Notes under the pieces: model-generated
Told to the model about the DNA's origin: nothing
Databases searched by the model: none
What the model saw: the letters and a program-made list of their open reading frames with translations, nothing else
Made by a program: the position numbers and the translations under genes
Shown here: positions 1-8,662 of the stretch, piece after piece
Numbering within the stretch: the stretch's first letter is position 1
Layout of the letters: every line of letters starts with the position of its first letter
Assembly (NCBI GenBank): GCA_016715995.1
Contig: JADJXF010000021.1
Location: forward strand, 1-64,000
From: Flavobacteriales bacterium
GTDB taxonomy: Bacteria; Bacteroidota; Bacteroidia; Flavobacteriales_F; PHOS-HE28
Length of the DNA stretch: 64,000 nucleotides
Reading direction: 5' to 3'

Positions 1-824
1 ACCTGCTCGCCATCGAGGAGGCCCCACGCAATGGCCACCACCGGCATCAGGTACGTGACCGTGCTCGCACGCAACGCGGAAGTGCGCTGGAGCAGGGCGT
101 TCCATAGCACCAACGCCAGCGCCGAGCTCAGCACCGCCAGCACGGCCACATGGCCAAGCGCCCGCCAGGCATTCGGGTCTGCGCTCAGTTTCTCCGGCAA
201 TCCGCTCCCTAAGGCCAGGCCGATAGCGATGGGACCCACCCATGTGAGCGCCAGCACGCTCGTGGCCATGGGCGGCAGCCCGTACAAGTGCCGCTTCACG
301 ATGTTGCCGCTGAAGCCATAGCCCAAAGTGCCCAGCACGGGCAGGAGGGCGTACCACGACCATTGCCCCCAGCCGCCGGTCTGTCCGAACGCGAGCAGCC
401 CAGCCGCGCCGATCAGCCCGATGCCGATTCCGGCCACATGGATGCCACGCACTCGGGTGGAGAAGAAGAGCAAACCGGTCATCAGCGTCATCAAGGGCGT
501 CAGGCTGTTCAGCATGCCGCTCAACGCGCTGTCAATCCGCGTTTGGGCCGTAGCGAACAGGAGCGCCGGGAAGGCGTTTCCGAGCAGCCCTGAGCCGAGC
601 AAGGGTTTCCAGTGCGGGCGCAGCAGGTGGGCATGGCGGAAGAGCAAGGGGGACAGCGCCAGCCAGGCGATGGCAATCCGGGCGGTAGCCATTTGCCAAG
701 CTGTCAGCACCGGGATGCCCTCGTGGTACAATCCGCGCTTCATCAGGATGAAGCTGCTGCCCCAAATAAGGGCTAGGATGACCAGGATCGACCAAGTGCC
801 GCGAGCGGTGCTACCAGCGGTCAT
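1..824 (-). CDS. EamA/DMT-family permease (3' end beyond window)
   Basis: Drug/metabolite-transporter superfamily membrane protein, expected to export or import a small metabolite; the substrate cannot be told. The minus frame is open from the ATG at 822-824 to the window edge, about 274 codons, close to the family's usual 290-300. The N-terminus reads MTAGSTARGTWSILV, followed by the typical EamA first-helix segment ALIWGSSFILMKRGL. Further hydrophobic helices follow, and the visible end reads AWGLLDGEQ, a second-EamA-repeat motif. No other ATG lies just upstream. Family assignment is firm, specificity unknown. Confidence 0.85.
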   Translation of the reverse strand, partial: MTAGSTARGTWSILVILALIWGSSFILMKRGLYHEGIPVLTAWQMATARIAIAWLALSPLLFRHAHLLRPHWKPLLGSGLLGNAFPALLFATAQTRIDSALSGMLNSLTPLMTLMTGLLFFSTRVRGIHVAGIGIGLIGAAGLLAFGQTGGWGQWSWYALLPVLGTLGYGFSGNIVKRHLYGLPPMATSVLALTWVGPIAIGLALGSGLPEKLSADPNAWRALGHVAVLAVLSSALALVLWNALLQRTSALRASTVTYLMPVVAIAWGLLDGEQ

Positions 825-908
825 GCGCAAGGTGGTGATGAATGGTTGAGCGCAGGATGACCGGTGACCGTGGTCGGTCGGCAAAGCTATCCGGCCGGCT
901 CAGGCACA

Positions 909-916
909 TACATTTG
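909..916 (+). promoter_or_regulatory. Bacteroidota -7 box for the HMA lipoprotein gene
   Basis: TACATTTG is a perfect match to the Bacteroidota -7 consensus TAnnTTTG and sits 48 bases before the ATG at 965. No clear -33 TTG element is visible. Inferred from the motif only. Confidence 0.5.
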
Positions 917-964
917 TAACATCAATCGGGTTGAGCGCGTCCCATGACCGTCAGACTTCAGCAC

Positions 965-1483
965 ATGAGCACTCGAAACCTCTTCTTCGCAATGGCTGCA
1001 GCCCTCGTTCTGCTGGGGTGCGGCCGATCCGCAGCCCCGGCCGAGGAGGCCATGGCCCAGGTGCAGCGCACGGTCACCGAGGTGGCCATTGCCGTCGGCG
1101 AGCCTGTCGCGATAGCCGACCTGAGCATCGAGGGCATGAGCTGCGAAATGGCTTGCGGGAGCGCCATTCGGAAGGCCTTGGCCAAGCTCGGCGTTGCGGG
1201 TACCGAGATCATGATGTCCGAGACGGAAGGGCCGGACCATGCCGTGGTGACCTACGATGCCTCCAAGGTGAGCGATGAGCAGATGGTGAGCGCGATTCAT
1301 ACGATCCATGATGGCCAGTTCAAGGTGGTCGCCGTGTCCATCACCAAGCAGGTAAAGCAAGGCGCAAATGGCAAGGCAGACCCTGCCAAAGCGGAGAAGG
1401 AGGATGGCGTGCAGGTGTACTCGCCGCGCGAGGTCGTCCTGCCCAGCGTGCTGGCAATCCTCTCGAGGATCCTGCGGATGTGA
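965..1483 (+). CDS. Lipoprotein with heavy-metal-associated (HMA) domain
   Basis: Predicted 172-residue lipoprotein: hydrophobic signal with lipobox LLGC (Cys19), then an HMA-like domain around residues 50-125 whose metal loop is GMSCEMAC (Cys60 and Cys64, spacing CxxxC rather than the classical CxxC). CxxxC variants are common in Bacteroidota HMA proteins. It probably binds copper or another soft metal in the periplasm. An upstream ATG at 944 adds seven residues, but the start at 965 puts the signal peptide at the N-terminus. It is followed by a terminator and then ctaA, so a role in oxidase metal supply is possible but only inferred from position. Confidence 0.7.
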   Translation: MSTRNLFFAMAAALVLLGCGRSAAPAEEAMAQVQRTVTEVAIAVGEPVAIADLSIEGMSCEMACGSAIRKALAKLGVAGTEIMMSETEGPDHAVVTYDASKVSDEQMVSAIHTIHDGQFKVVAVSITKQVKQGANGKADPAKAEKEDGVQVYSPREVVLPSVLAILSRILRM

Positions 1484-1509
1484 TCGATCGGTATTTCTGA
1501 CGCATTGTG

Positions 1510-1527
1510 AAGGGGCTTCGGCCCCTT
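1510..1527 (+). terminator. Hairpin terminator after the HMA lipoprotein gene
   Basis: A 7-bp GC-rich stem AAGGGGC/GCCCCTT with a UUCG loop lies 26 bases after the stop codon. It has no long T-run, but the geometry is typical of intrinsic terminators. Confidence 0.6.
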
Positions 1528-1575
1528 CCGCGTTCTTGGTTACCTGCGAATCGATGTGGATAGCTTCGCCCGCCG

Positions 1576-2607
1576 ATGATCAACACGCAGGCTTCCGCAC
1601 TGAAACCGGTCATGGCCTGGTTGGTCACCGGTTGCGTGCTCATCGCGTGCATGGTCGTGATCGGTGGAATCACGCGCCTCACGGGCAGTGGGCTCAGCAT
1701 CACCGTCTGGGATCCCATCATGGGGGCCCTTCCACCGTTGGATGAGTCCGCGTGGAACAGGGCCTTCGATCAGTACAAGCGCATACCAGAGTACGAACTG
1801 GTGAACAGCGACATGGACCTCGCGGGTTTCAAGCGCATCTACTTCTGGGAGTACCTGCACCGGAACTGGGGCCGCTTGATGAGCCTGGTCTTCATCATCC
1901 CTTTCGTGTTCTTCTGGCGCAAGGGCCTGCTCACCGGATGGCTCATGAAGCGGTCCATCGCCATCCTCATCGGCGGAGGACTGGTGGGCGCGCTCGGCTG
2001 GTTCATGGTGAAGAGCGGCCTCGCTGACAACCCTGATGTGAGCCACTTCCGCTTGGCGATTCATTTGTGTGCCGCCTTCACTGTGTTCTGCATGGTGCTT
2101 TGGACAGTATTCGACATCCGTTCAGGGAAACGCGGTTTCGCGAACGATGGCTCTTCAGTGGGAAAGTGGTCGCGTGTCCTGCTGGCACTGCTCGCGGTGC
2201 AGATCGTATGGGGCGCTTTCACCGCAGGCCTCGATGCCGGACGCATCTACAACACCTGGCCGCTGATGAACGGCGCCTTCATTCCGGAGAACGTCACGGC
2301 CTTCAGCTCGCTCTGGCAGAACCTTGCGGACCACAAGGATGGCGTGCAGTTCGTGCATCGCAACCTGGCGTGGCTGGTGGCCATCGGCTTCGTGGGCTTC
2401 GCGTGGCGCTTCCGCTCAACGCCCGATCTGCCGTGGCGGCTGCTCATGGGCGCGGTGCTGCTTCAATTCACGCTGGGTGTCCTCGCCATCCTCACGCAGG
2501 TGCACCTCGCGCTCGGTGTGCTGCATCAGCTAGGCGCGCTGGCGTTGCTTGCCGTGCTATTGAGGGCGATGCACGTTACCGGGCGGAAGGCGCCCATTGC
2601 AACGTAG
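1576..2607 (+). CDS. ctaA: Heme A synthase (COX15/CtaA family)
   Basis: 343-residue, eight-helix inner-membrane enzyme that oxidises the C8 methyl of heme O to make heme A for cytochrome oxidase. It starts in the first transmembrane segment, with GGITRLTGSGLSI near residue 30 as in the family. The conserved histidines are in place: H95 (EYLHRNWGR), H163 (AIHLCAAF), H261 (FVHRNLAW) and H317 (GVLHQLG). The 3' end overlaps convergent gldD by 32 bases. Length and motifs match the longer, alphaproteobacterial/mitochondrial COX15-type subgroup. Confidence 0.93.
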   Translation: MINTQASALKPVMAWLVTGCVLIACMVVIGGITRLTGSGLSITVWDPIMGALPPLDESAWNRAFDQYKRIPEYELVNSDMDLAGFKRIYFWEYLHRNWGRLMSLVFIIPFVFFWRKGLLTGWLMKRSIAILIGGGLVGALGWFMVKSGLADNPDVSHFRLAIHLCAAFTVFCMVLWTVFDIRSGKRGFANDGSSVGKWSRVLLALLAVQIVWGAFTAGLDAGRIYNTWPLMNGAFIPENVTAFSSLWQNLADHKDGVQFVHRNLAWLVAIGFVGFAWRFRSTPDLPWRLLMGAVLLQFTLGVLAILTQVHLALGVLHQLGALALLAVLLRAMHVTGRKAPIAT

Positions 2608-3154
2608 CCGCGAAGTGCCGCATGTCGGCGCGCAGGCGGTCGGTCACGGGCGCCAGCGAATCGGCATTCGGCCGCGTGTCGAAATAAAGAGCGCCATAAA
2701 GGAAGTTAGCGGTGCTGTCGGTGAGGTAGAACACGAAGGGGCTGGCCACGTCGCCTTCCACGTCGAAGAGGGTCCCGAACACGCGCGCCTCGGGCCGCAG
2801 TACGCGCTCGGAGCGTATGCGCGCGGCCTTCGCTTCATGCTTCCGCTTGAAGCCATGCGCGTTCTCGATCAATTCAGGCAGGTTGTCCTGCACCGGGCTA
2901 TAGGTGAGGTGGATCGTCCCGCGCTGGCCTTTGAATCGCAGGTCGTACCAGCGGGCTGCTCCTTCCGCACGGCGCTCAGCCATCCTTCCGTAAACCGGTG
3001 TCTCGGCGCTGAGGGGCGCGCCTTCAGGTTGCCAGACGGAGAATTCCTGTGCTGGCAGATCGATGCGCGGCCAAGCCTTCGGTTTCGGCACGGGGTCGTC
3101 CCCGCAGCCGATGAGGAGCAGCGCGGCAACGAGCAGTTCAGGCCTGTGATTCAT
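2576..3154 (-). CDS. gldD: Gliding motility lipoprotein GldD
   Basis: 192-residue lipoprotein with signal and lipobox LLIGC (Cys17), then the GldD hallmark PKPKAWPRIDLP. GldD is required for gliding and associated with the type IX secretion machinery in flavobacteria; its exact biochemical role is not established. The start overlaps the end of gldE by 17 bases, the usual gldE-gldD coupling. The C-terminal half includes the FLYGALYFDTRPNADSL segment seen in GldD proteins. Confidence 0.92.
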   Translation of the reverse strand: MNHRPELLVAALLLIGCGDDPVPKPKAWPRIDLPAQEFSVWQPEGAPLSAETPVYGRMAERRAEGAARWYDLRFKGQRGTIHLTYSPVQDNLPELIENAHGFKRKHEAKAARIRSERVLRPEARVFGTLFDVEGDVASPFVFYLTDSTANFLYGALYFDTRPNADSLAPVTDRLRADMRHFAATLQWAPSAR

Positions 3155-4469
3155 CGCGCATGGTGAGCTTCACGCGGCGGATCCGCTTATTGTCCGACGC
3201 CTCGATGACGAAGGTGAAGTTCCGCAAGGAGACCTGCTCGCCCTTCTTCGGGATGCGACCGGTGAGTTCCAGGACGAAGCCCCCAAGCGTTCCGCTATCG
3301 CCCTTGTTCTCCTCGAACACCTGCCCATCGATGCCCAGCACGCGGTACACGTCGGTGAGTGGCGCTCGGCCCTCGAAGACCCAGGTCCGGTCGTCAAGCT
3401 TGCTGTAGATCAGGTCCTCCTCATCGAACTCATCGGTTATCTCGCCCACGATCTCCTCGATCACATCCTCCAAGGTGATGATGCCGCTGGTGCCGCCGTG
3501 CTCGTCCACCACCACCGCCAGATGCACCTTCTCCAGCTGGAACTCCTTCAGCAGGTCATCGAGCTTCTTGTTCTCCGGCACGAAGTAGGGCTCGCGCAGC
3601 AGCGAATGCCAATCGAAATCATCCTTGCCGATGTGCGGCAGGACGTCCTTGATGTAGAGCATGCCCACCACGCGATCCAAGGTCTCATCGTAAACCGGCA
3701 CGCGCGAGAAGCCGCTGTCCACGATGGCGGCGAGGAGTTGCTTGAAAGTGAGCTCTTTGTCGAAGGCCACCACCTCTGTGCGCGGCCGCATGATCTGCTT
3801 CACCTCGAAATTGCCGAACTTGACGATGCCACGCAGGATGCGCTGCTCCTCGGCCGTGGTGCTAGCGTCCTTGGTCAAATCAAGCGCGTGGCCAAGCGCA
3901 TCCACTGAGAAGTTCTGCGAGGAGCGCTTGCGGTAGCGCTTCTCGATCCATGTAGTGCTGCGCACGAGTGTCTCGCTAACCGGCTTGAGGAGCCAGCGCA
4001 GCGCGAGCAACGGGCCGGCCATGACCTGCGCCACACGCATGGCATTGGCCGTGGCGTAAACCTTTGGCAGCACTTCGCCAATGAGCAGGATGATGAAGGT
4101 GACGGCCAGCACCTGAATCGCGAAGAGCAGGTACTCCGGCATGCGCTCCACCTCAAGCAGCGATGAAACCGCCACCGTGCTGAGGATCACAATCCCCACG
4201 TTCACGAAGTTGTTCGCGATGAGGATGGTGGCCAGCAGGCGGCGCGGCTTGCTCAGCAGGTCGAGCACGCGCTGACCCCAGGCGCCACCGCGCTCCTTCA
4301 GATCGCGCAGCTGGGTTGGGGAGAGTGAGAAGAGGGCCACTTCGCTCGCGCTGAAGGCGGCCGAGCAGATGAGCATTAGCCCGATCACCACGAGCATAAG
4401 CGCTGTGGCCGCGTCGAGCGGGCGCCAATACAGCGCGAAAGAGAGCAGGAGTGGGGAAGGGGGCTCCAA
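3138..4469 (-). CDS. gldE: Gliding motility protein GldE (CNNM/CBS, CorC-HlyC family)
   Basis: 443 residues. N-terminal CNNM (DUF21) membrane domain with about four helices (roughly residues 20-190), a CBS pair (about 215-340, starting IMRPRTEVVAF and including the EHGGTSGIITLEDVIEEIVGEI motif), and a C-terminal CorC_HlyC FAD-binding-like domain. The family resembles magnesium/cobalt efflux proteins. Here it is the GldE orthologue, because it is directly followed by gldD and preceded by ssb and mutY as in gliding Bacteroidota. Confidence 0.92.
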   Translation of the reverse strand: MEPPSPLLLSFALYWRPLDAATALMLVVIGLMLICSAAFSASEVALFSLSPTQLRDLKERGGAWGQRVLDLLSKPRRLLATILIANNFVNVGIVILSTVAVSSLLEVERMPEYLLFAIQVLAVTFIILLIGEVLPKVYATANAMRVAQVMAGPLLALRWLLKPVSETLVRSTTWIEKRYRKRSSQNFSVDALGHALDLTKDASTTAEEQRILRGIVKFGNFEVKQIMRPRTEVVAFDKELTFKQLLAAIVDSGFSRVPVYDETLDRVVGMLYIKDVLPHIGKDDFDWHSLLREPYFVPENKKLDDLLKEFQLEKVHLAVVVDEHGGTSGIITLEDVIEEIVGEITDEFDEEDLIYSKLDDRTWVFEGRAPLTDVYRVLGIDGQVFEENKGDSGTLGGFVLELTGRIPKKGEQVSLRNFTFVIEASDNKRIRRVKLTMRDESQA

Positions 4470-4505
4470 GCGGGGGATGCTGGGTTCGCTGGAATGGACG
4501 CGCGC

Positions 4506-4943
4506 CTAAAACGGCAGGTCGTCCACTTCATCCTGCGCCACGCTCACCGGTGCGGCCTGCGGCGCCGAGGCGGACTGCGCGCCAGGCTGGCTGCCCGGGG
4601 CATTGCTGCCAGCGCGGTCGAGCATGGTCATCTCATCGGCGTGGATCTCGGTGGTGTAGCGCGTGTTGCCGTCCTTATCCTGCCATTGGCGGGTGCGGAG
4701 CTTGCCCTCCACGTACACCTTGCTGCCCTTGCGCAGGTATTTCTCCACGATCTCGGCCAATGCGCGCCATGCCACGATGCTATGCCACTCGGTCTGCTCG
4801 CGTTTCTCGCCGGTCTGTTTGTCCTTGTACGTCTCGCTGGTGGCGATGCGGAAATTGGCCACGGCGGCGCCGTTCTGCAGGTGCCGCACTTCGGGGTCGG
4901 CGCCGAGGTTGCCGATCAGGATCACTTTGTTCACGCCAGCCAT
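4506..4943 (-). CDS. ssb: Single-stranded DNA-binding protein
   Basis: 145-residue SSB. OB-fold in residues 1-105 (MAGVNKVILIGNLGADPEVR, WHSIVAWRALAEIVEKYLRKG), a flexible Gln/Ala/Pro-rich linker, and the acidic tip DEVDDLPF that recruits replication and repair proteins. The start at 4943 is chosen because MAGVNKVIL is the canonical N-terminus; the longer open frame upstream is antisense to the mutY end. Lies between mutY and gldE in a co-directional cluster. Confidence 0.95.
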   Translation of the reverse strand: MAGVNKVILIGNLGADPEVRHLQNGAAVANFRIATSETYKDKQTGEKREQTEWHSIVAWRALAEIVEKYLRKGSKVYVEGKLRTRQWQDKDGNTRYTTEIHADEMTMLDRAGSNAPGSQPGAQSASAPQAAPVSVAQDEVDDLPF

Positions 4944-4983
4944 CGTCGCGCGGGTTTTGGGAGGGTCGAAGATAACGGCGGCC

Positions 4984-6045
4984 TCAGCGCGCTGTGGCCC
5001 ACGAGTTTTCCACGTATCGTTCCAGAAGCCGCGGCAGGGCGAGTGAATCCAGCCGTGCGAGTGGAATCCGCTTCCAATCCGGCGGCGGCTTGAATCCCCC
5101 GGGTGGCACCACCTCCCAGAAGACCGCATTGATCACCTGGTGGCTGAGCACATGCTTCACGGGGCCTTCGTGCGCGACGATGGTCCAACGCGCCCCCAGT
5201 TGCTTCTTGATCACCGCCATGAAACCGCGCTTTGTCAGCGATTTATCCGTCTCAACAAGCGGCAACTCCCACAACCCTTGCCAGATGTCTTTCCCCGTTC
5301 GCTTCCGCAGGAAGACCCGGCCCTTCGCTTCGATGCGCAAGTAGTGGAAGTGCCGCTCGCGCACGGCGGCCCGCTTCGCCTTCACAGGCAGTTCCGCGAT
5401 GCGCCCTTCCTTTAGAGCAATGCATTTGCGCGCCACCGGACAATCGCCGCAGCGCGGGTTCTTCGGCGTGCACACCGTGGCGCCCAATTCCATCACCGCC
5501 TGGTTGTGGTCGCCGGGGTGCTGCGGGTCGATCAGCTCCGCCGCCAGCGCTCGGAATTGCTTCCTTCCCTTGGTGCTGTCAATCGGCGTGTCGATCCCGA
5601 AGACCCGTGCCAGTACGCGGTACACATTGCCATCGACCACCGGCTCGGCGAGGCCGAAACATATGCTGGCTATGGCTGAAGCGGTGTAATCGCCCACGCC
5701 CTTGAGCCTCAGCAGAGCGGCATGGTTGGCAGGGAAGCGGCCACCGTGCTCGTTCATCACCTGCTGAGCGGCGGTGCGCAGGTTCCGGGCCCGGCTGTAG
5801 TAGCCCAGACCTTGCCATAGCTTCAGTACCTGCTGCTCCGGGGCTTTGGCCAGGGCGGCCACGTTGGGGTATTGCTCCACGAACCGATGCCAATAGGCGA
5901 GACCCTGGTCGACCCGGGTCTGCTGTAGTATCACCTCGCTCAGCCAGATGCGGTAAGGGTCTGCGGTGTCTCGCCAAGGCAGCGGACGTTGGTTTTCGCG
6001 GTACCAGGGCAAGAGCGCCCGGCTGAACCAAGAACGGCTTGACAT
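4984..6045 (-). CDS. mutY: A/G-specific adenine glycosylase
   Basis: 353 residues; removes adenine mispaired with 8-oxoguanine. The catalytic pair sits at the same positions as in E. coli: Glu37 (WLSEVILQQT) and Asp138 (VVDGNVYRV). The HhH-GPD core includes LKGVGDYTASAI. The 4Fe-4S cluster cysteines are C192-x6-C199-x2-C202-x5-C208. A NUDIX-like 8-oxoG-recognition domain occupies about residues 230-345. First gene of the mutY-ssb-gldE-gldD cluster, divergent from HU. Confidence 0.96.
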   Translation of the reverse strand: MSSRSWFSRALLPWYRENQRPLPWRDTADPYRIWLSEVILQQTRVDQGLAYWHRFVEQYPNVAALAKAPEQQVLKLWQGLGYYSRARNLRTAAQQVMNEHGGRFPANHAALLRLKGVGDYTASAIASICFGLAEPVVDGNVYRVLARVFGIDTPIDSTKGRKQFRALAAELIDPQHPGDHNQAVMELGATVCTPKNPRCGDCPVARKCIALKEGRIAELPVKAKRAAVRERHFHYLRIEAKGRVFLRKRTGKDIWQGLWELPLVETDKSLTKRGFMAVIKKQLGARWTIVAHEGPVKHVLSHQVINAVFWEVVPPGGFKPPPDWKRIPLARLDSLALPRLLERYVENSWATAR

Positions 6046-6062
6046 ACAGGCACAAAGATGGG

Positions 6063-6092
6063 TTGCGGGTGCGGTTGATCCGGCTATATTTG
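6063..6092 (+). promoter_or_regulatory. Bacteroidota-type promoter for the HU gene
   Basis: TATATTTG (6085-6092) is a perfect TAnnTTTG -7 box, with TTG at 6063-6065 exactly 19 bases upstream, the expected -33/-7 spacing of Bacteroidota sigma-ABfr promoters. The HU ATG follows 22 bases later. Confidence 0.7.
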
Positions 6093-6113
6093 CGGCCCCA
6101 AATCAATCGGGCT

Positions 6114-6413
6114 ATGACGAAGGCAGAGCTGGTGGGTATCATCTCCAAGAAGACCGGAATCGAACGGATGGTGGTCTTAGCCACCGTGGAGGCGTTCATG
6201 GATGAGGTGAAGAACCAACTGGCTCAGGGCGAGGCGGTTCACCTGCGCGGCTTCGGCAGCTTCGTGGTGAAGCACCGGGCCCAGAAGACCGGCCGTCTGC
6301 TTGCCAAGAACACCACGATCATCATCCCCGCGCACGATATCCCGGCCTTCAAACCAGCGGATGTCTTTGTGGATCAGGTGAAGAACCGAACCAAGGGCGG
6401 CGAAGGGCAATGA
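6114..6413 (+). CDS. HU/IHF-family DNA-binding protein
   Basis: 99-residue nucleoid protein. It begins MTKAELVGIISKKTG, has the HU signature around GFGSFVVKHRAQKTG and the DNA-binding arm with the intercalating proline (IIIPAHDIPAFKPA). Start at 6114 chosen from the family N-terminus and the promoter position. Its stop overlaps the start of the TPR gene (ATGA), so the two are probably translationally coupled. Confidence 0.93.
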   Translation: MTKAELVGIISKKTGIERMVVLATVEAFMDEVKNQLAQGEAVHLRGFGSFVVKHRAQKTGRLLAKNTTIIIPAHDIPAFKPADVFVDQVKNRTKGGEGQ

Positions 6414-6904
6414 TGGGATTTGGGAAGCCGCAGTGGCTGGCCTTGGCCGGCGCCGCGGTGGTAGTCGTTCTTTTGATATTGGTGCCCCGGACACCTTCCG
6501 GGAAGCGTGAGGAGGCAGCCGCGATCACCCCATCCAAGGCAAGGACCATGGAGGCGGTGGCGCTGGTACAGGGTCAGGATCCCATGCGCGGCATCATGAT
6601 GCTGCGCGAGATCCTGGAACAGGAGCCGGATAATGCCGAGGCCCACTGGCATTTGGGCCTCTTCTCGGTCCAGAGCGGGCAGATGGCCAAGGCCCTGGAG
6701 CGCTTCAAGAAGGTGAGGGACCTGGATGCGGAGGGCTTTCCCGACGTATGGTTCTATCTGGGGCGCACCTATGCCACGTTGGATAGCACCGATCAAGCGA
6801 TCAGCTGCCTGCGGAAGTACAGGACCTTGGTTGAGGATACGGCCATCACCCGCGTGGTGGATGGCTTCTTGAAGGAATTGGAAGGAAACGAACACGAACA
6901 CTGA
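6410..6904 (+). CDS. Membrane-anchored TPR protein
   Basis: 164 residues: one N-terminal transmembrane helix (about residues 8-25, VVVVLLILV), then TPR repeats (for example NAEAHWHLGLFSVQSGQMAKALERF and PDVWFYLGRTYATLDSTDQAI, given as two separate segments). Such HU-linked TPR proteins are common between HU and rng in Bacteroidota. The role is not known to me; a scaffold at the inner membrane is a guess. Confidence 0.75.
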   Translation: MMGFGKPQWLALAGAAVVVVLLILVPRTPSGKREEAAAITPSKARTMEAVALVQGQDPMRGIMMLREILEQEPDNAEAHWHLGLFSVQSGQMAKALERFKKVRDLDAEGFPDVWFYLGRTYATLDSTDQAISCLRKYRTLVEDTAITRVVDGFLKELEGNEHEH

Positions 6905-6911
6905 AGAGCAC

Positions 6912-7007
6912 ATGCCCTGCGGAAAGAAGCGGAAGCGCCACAAGATGGCCACCCACAAGCGCAAGAAGCGCCTGCGGAAGAACCGTCACAAGAAGAAGGT
7001 CCGGTAG
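6912..7007 (+). CDS. bS22-like / COX24-domain small basic ribosomal protein
   Basis: A 31-codon ORF eight bases after the TPR stop, reading MPCGKKRKRHKMATH and then almost only Lys, Arg and His up to KKKVR. This is the conserved tiny protein Bacteroidota genomes carry at this place (AURKAIP1/COX24 C-terminal domain family, related to bS22), which binds the small ribosomal subunit in homologues. It lies in the HU-TPR-rng operon. The sequence match is distinctive, so the call is strong despite the size. Confidence 0.85.
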   Translation: MPCGKKRKRHKMATHKRKKRLRKNRHKKKVR

Positions 7008-7111
7008 GGGCCGTTGATGGTCCCTGCCGTGCGTGAGGGCTTCCTGCCCTCATGCTTCGTCGCATGCCTGTGGCTGCGGCGCGTCGCATTACACATGAAC
7101 CGAACCATCGC

Positions 7112-8662
7112 GTGAACGTCGACCTGGTCATCCGTGCGGCTGGGGGTGAAGTCGCCATCGCCCTGTTGAAGGACAAGGTGCTGAGTGAGCTCCACCGCGA
7201 GAAGACCGAGCGCGGCTTCGCCGTGGGCGATGTCTACCTCGCCAAGATCCGCAAGGTGGCGCCCGGACTCAACGCCGCCTTCGTGGACGTGGGGCACGAC
7301 AAAGACGCTTTCCTCCACTACTTCGACCTAGGGCCGCAGTACAGGAACAGCTACAAATTCGCCAAGGGCGCGGTGAACGGAAGCGTCACCTCCAGCCTGC
7401 TGGAGGATTGGAAGCTGGATGGCGACATCCCCAAGGACGGCAAGCTCTCCGAGATCGTCAGCGCGAGCCAGAGCATCCTGGTGCAGATCGCCAAAGAGCC
7501 GATCAGCACCAAGGGGCCGCGCCTCACCGCCGAAGTCACCCTCGCCGGTCGCTACATGGTGCTGGTGCCCTTCATCAACAAGGTCAGCATAAGCAGCCGC
7601 CTCACCGACGAGGCCGAGCGCAGGCGGCTGAAGGAGTTGATGCAGGCGATCCGCCCGAAGAACTTCGGCGTGATCATCCGCACCAACGCCGCTGACAAGG
7701 ACAGCGCCGACCTGGAGAATGACCTGAAGACCCTGCTCGAGCGCTGGGACGTGATGTTCCGCAACCTGCGCAGCGCCATGCCGCCCAAGAAAGTGCTGGG
7801 CGAGGTGGACCGCACCAACGCCGTGCTGCGCGACGTCCTCAACAAGAGCTTCACTGGCATCCACGTGGATGACGAGCTGCTCGCCGAGGACATCCGCACC
7901 ACCCTGCAGAGCATCGCCCCGGAGAAGGCGGGCATCGTCAAGCACTACAAGGGGAAGATCGACATCTTCGACAACTTCGGGATCAACAAGCAGATCAAGC
8001 AGGCCTTCGGCAAGCAGGTGATGCTCCAGAGCGGTGCCTACCTGGTGATCGAGAAGACCGAGGCCATGCACGTCATCGACGTGAACAGCGGCAGCCGCAA
8101 AGGCGGCAGCCAGGCCCAGGAGAAGAACGCGCTCGACATCAACATTGAAGCGGCCAACGAGATCGCCCGCCTGCTGCGCCTGCGCGACATGGGCGGCATC
8201 ATCTGCGTCGATTTCATCGACCTCTACGAGCCCGAGAACCGGCGCCTGCTGCACAAGGCGCTGAAGGATGCCATGGAGGACGACAAGGCCAAGCACAATG
8301 TGCTGCCGCCTTCACGCTTCGGCGTCATCGAGATGACACGCCAGCGCGTGCGCCCCGAGACCGAGATCGACACCAGCGAGAGCTGCCCCACCTGCAAGGG
8401 CACCGGCGAGGTTGGCGCCCCTGTGCTGCTCATCGACGAGATCGAGAACACGCTCAATTACCTGCACGGCGAAAAAGGAATGAGCGGCCTCACGCTCTGC
8501 GTGCATCCGTTCATCCAAGCTTACCTCACCAAGGGATTATGGAGCATCCAGCGCAAATGGTATTGGCGCTGGAAGAAATGGGTGAGGGTGAAGCCCGAAG
8601 GTGCCTTCCAATACCTGGCGTACAGCGTGCAGGATGGAAGCGGGAATGAGGTGCCGGTGTGA
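7112..8662 (+). CDS. rng: Ribonuclease G/E family endoribonuclease
   Basis: 516 residues from the GTG at 7112. This start gives VNVDLVIRAAGGEVAIALL, which aligns with the short N-terminus of Bacteroidota Rng proteins; an in-frame ATG at 7052 adds 20 implausible residues. S1 domain near the N-terminus (VGDVYLAKIRKVAPGLNAAFVDVG, in two segments), RNase-H-like catalytic core with the metal-binding aspartates in MHVIDVNSGSRKG and CVDFIDL, and the zinc-link CPTC near residue 430. Acts in rRNA and mRNA processing. Likely co-transcribed from the HU promoter. Confidence 0.93.
   Translation: MNVDLVIRAAGGEVAIALLKDKVLSELHREKTERGFAVGDVYLAKIRKVAPGLNAAFVDVGHDKDAFLHYFDLGPQYRNSYKFAKGAVNGSVTSSLLEDWKLDGDIPKDGKLSEIVSASQSILVQIAKEPISTKGPRLTAEVTLAGRYMVLVPFINKVSISSRLTDEAERRRLKELMQAIRPKNFGVIIRTNAADKDSADLENDLKTLLERWDVMFRNLRSAMPPKKVLGEVDRTNAVLRDVLNKSFTGIHVDDELLAEDIRTTLQSIAPEKAGIVKHYKGKIDIFDNFGINKQIKQAFGKQVMLQSGAYLVIEKTEAMHVIDVNSGSRKGGSQAQEKNALDINIEAANEIARLLRLRDMGGIICVDFIDLYEPENRRLLHKALKDAMEDDKAKHNVLPPSRFGVIEMTRQRVRPETEIDTSESCPTCKGTGEVGAPVLLIDEIENTLNYLHGEKGMSGLTLCVHPFIQAYLTKGLWSIQRKWYWRWKKWVRVKPEGAFQYLAYSVQDGSGNEVPV

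Noticed and set aside
7052..7111. ATG at 7052 as the rng start
   Set aside because: It adds 20 residues not found in the family; the GTG at 7112 aligns exactly with the Bacteroidota Rng N-terminus.
7328..8296. A 322-codon open frame antisense to rng
   Set aside because: It is a shadow of the conserved RNase G gene and consists mainly of Val, Leu, His and Ala without domain signatures.
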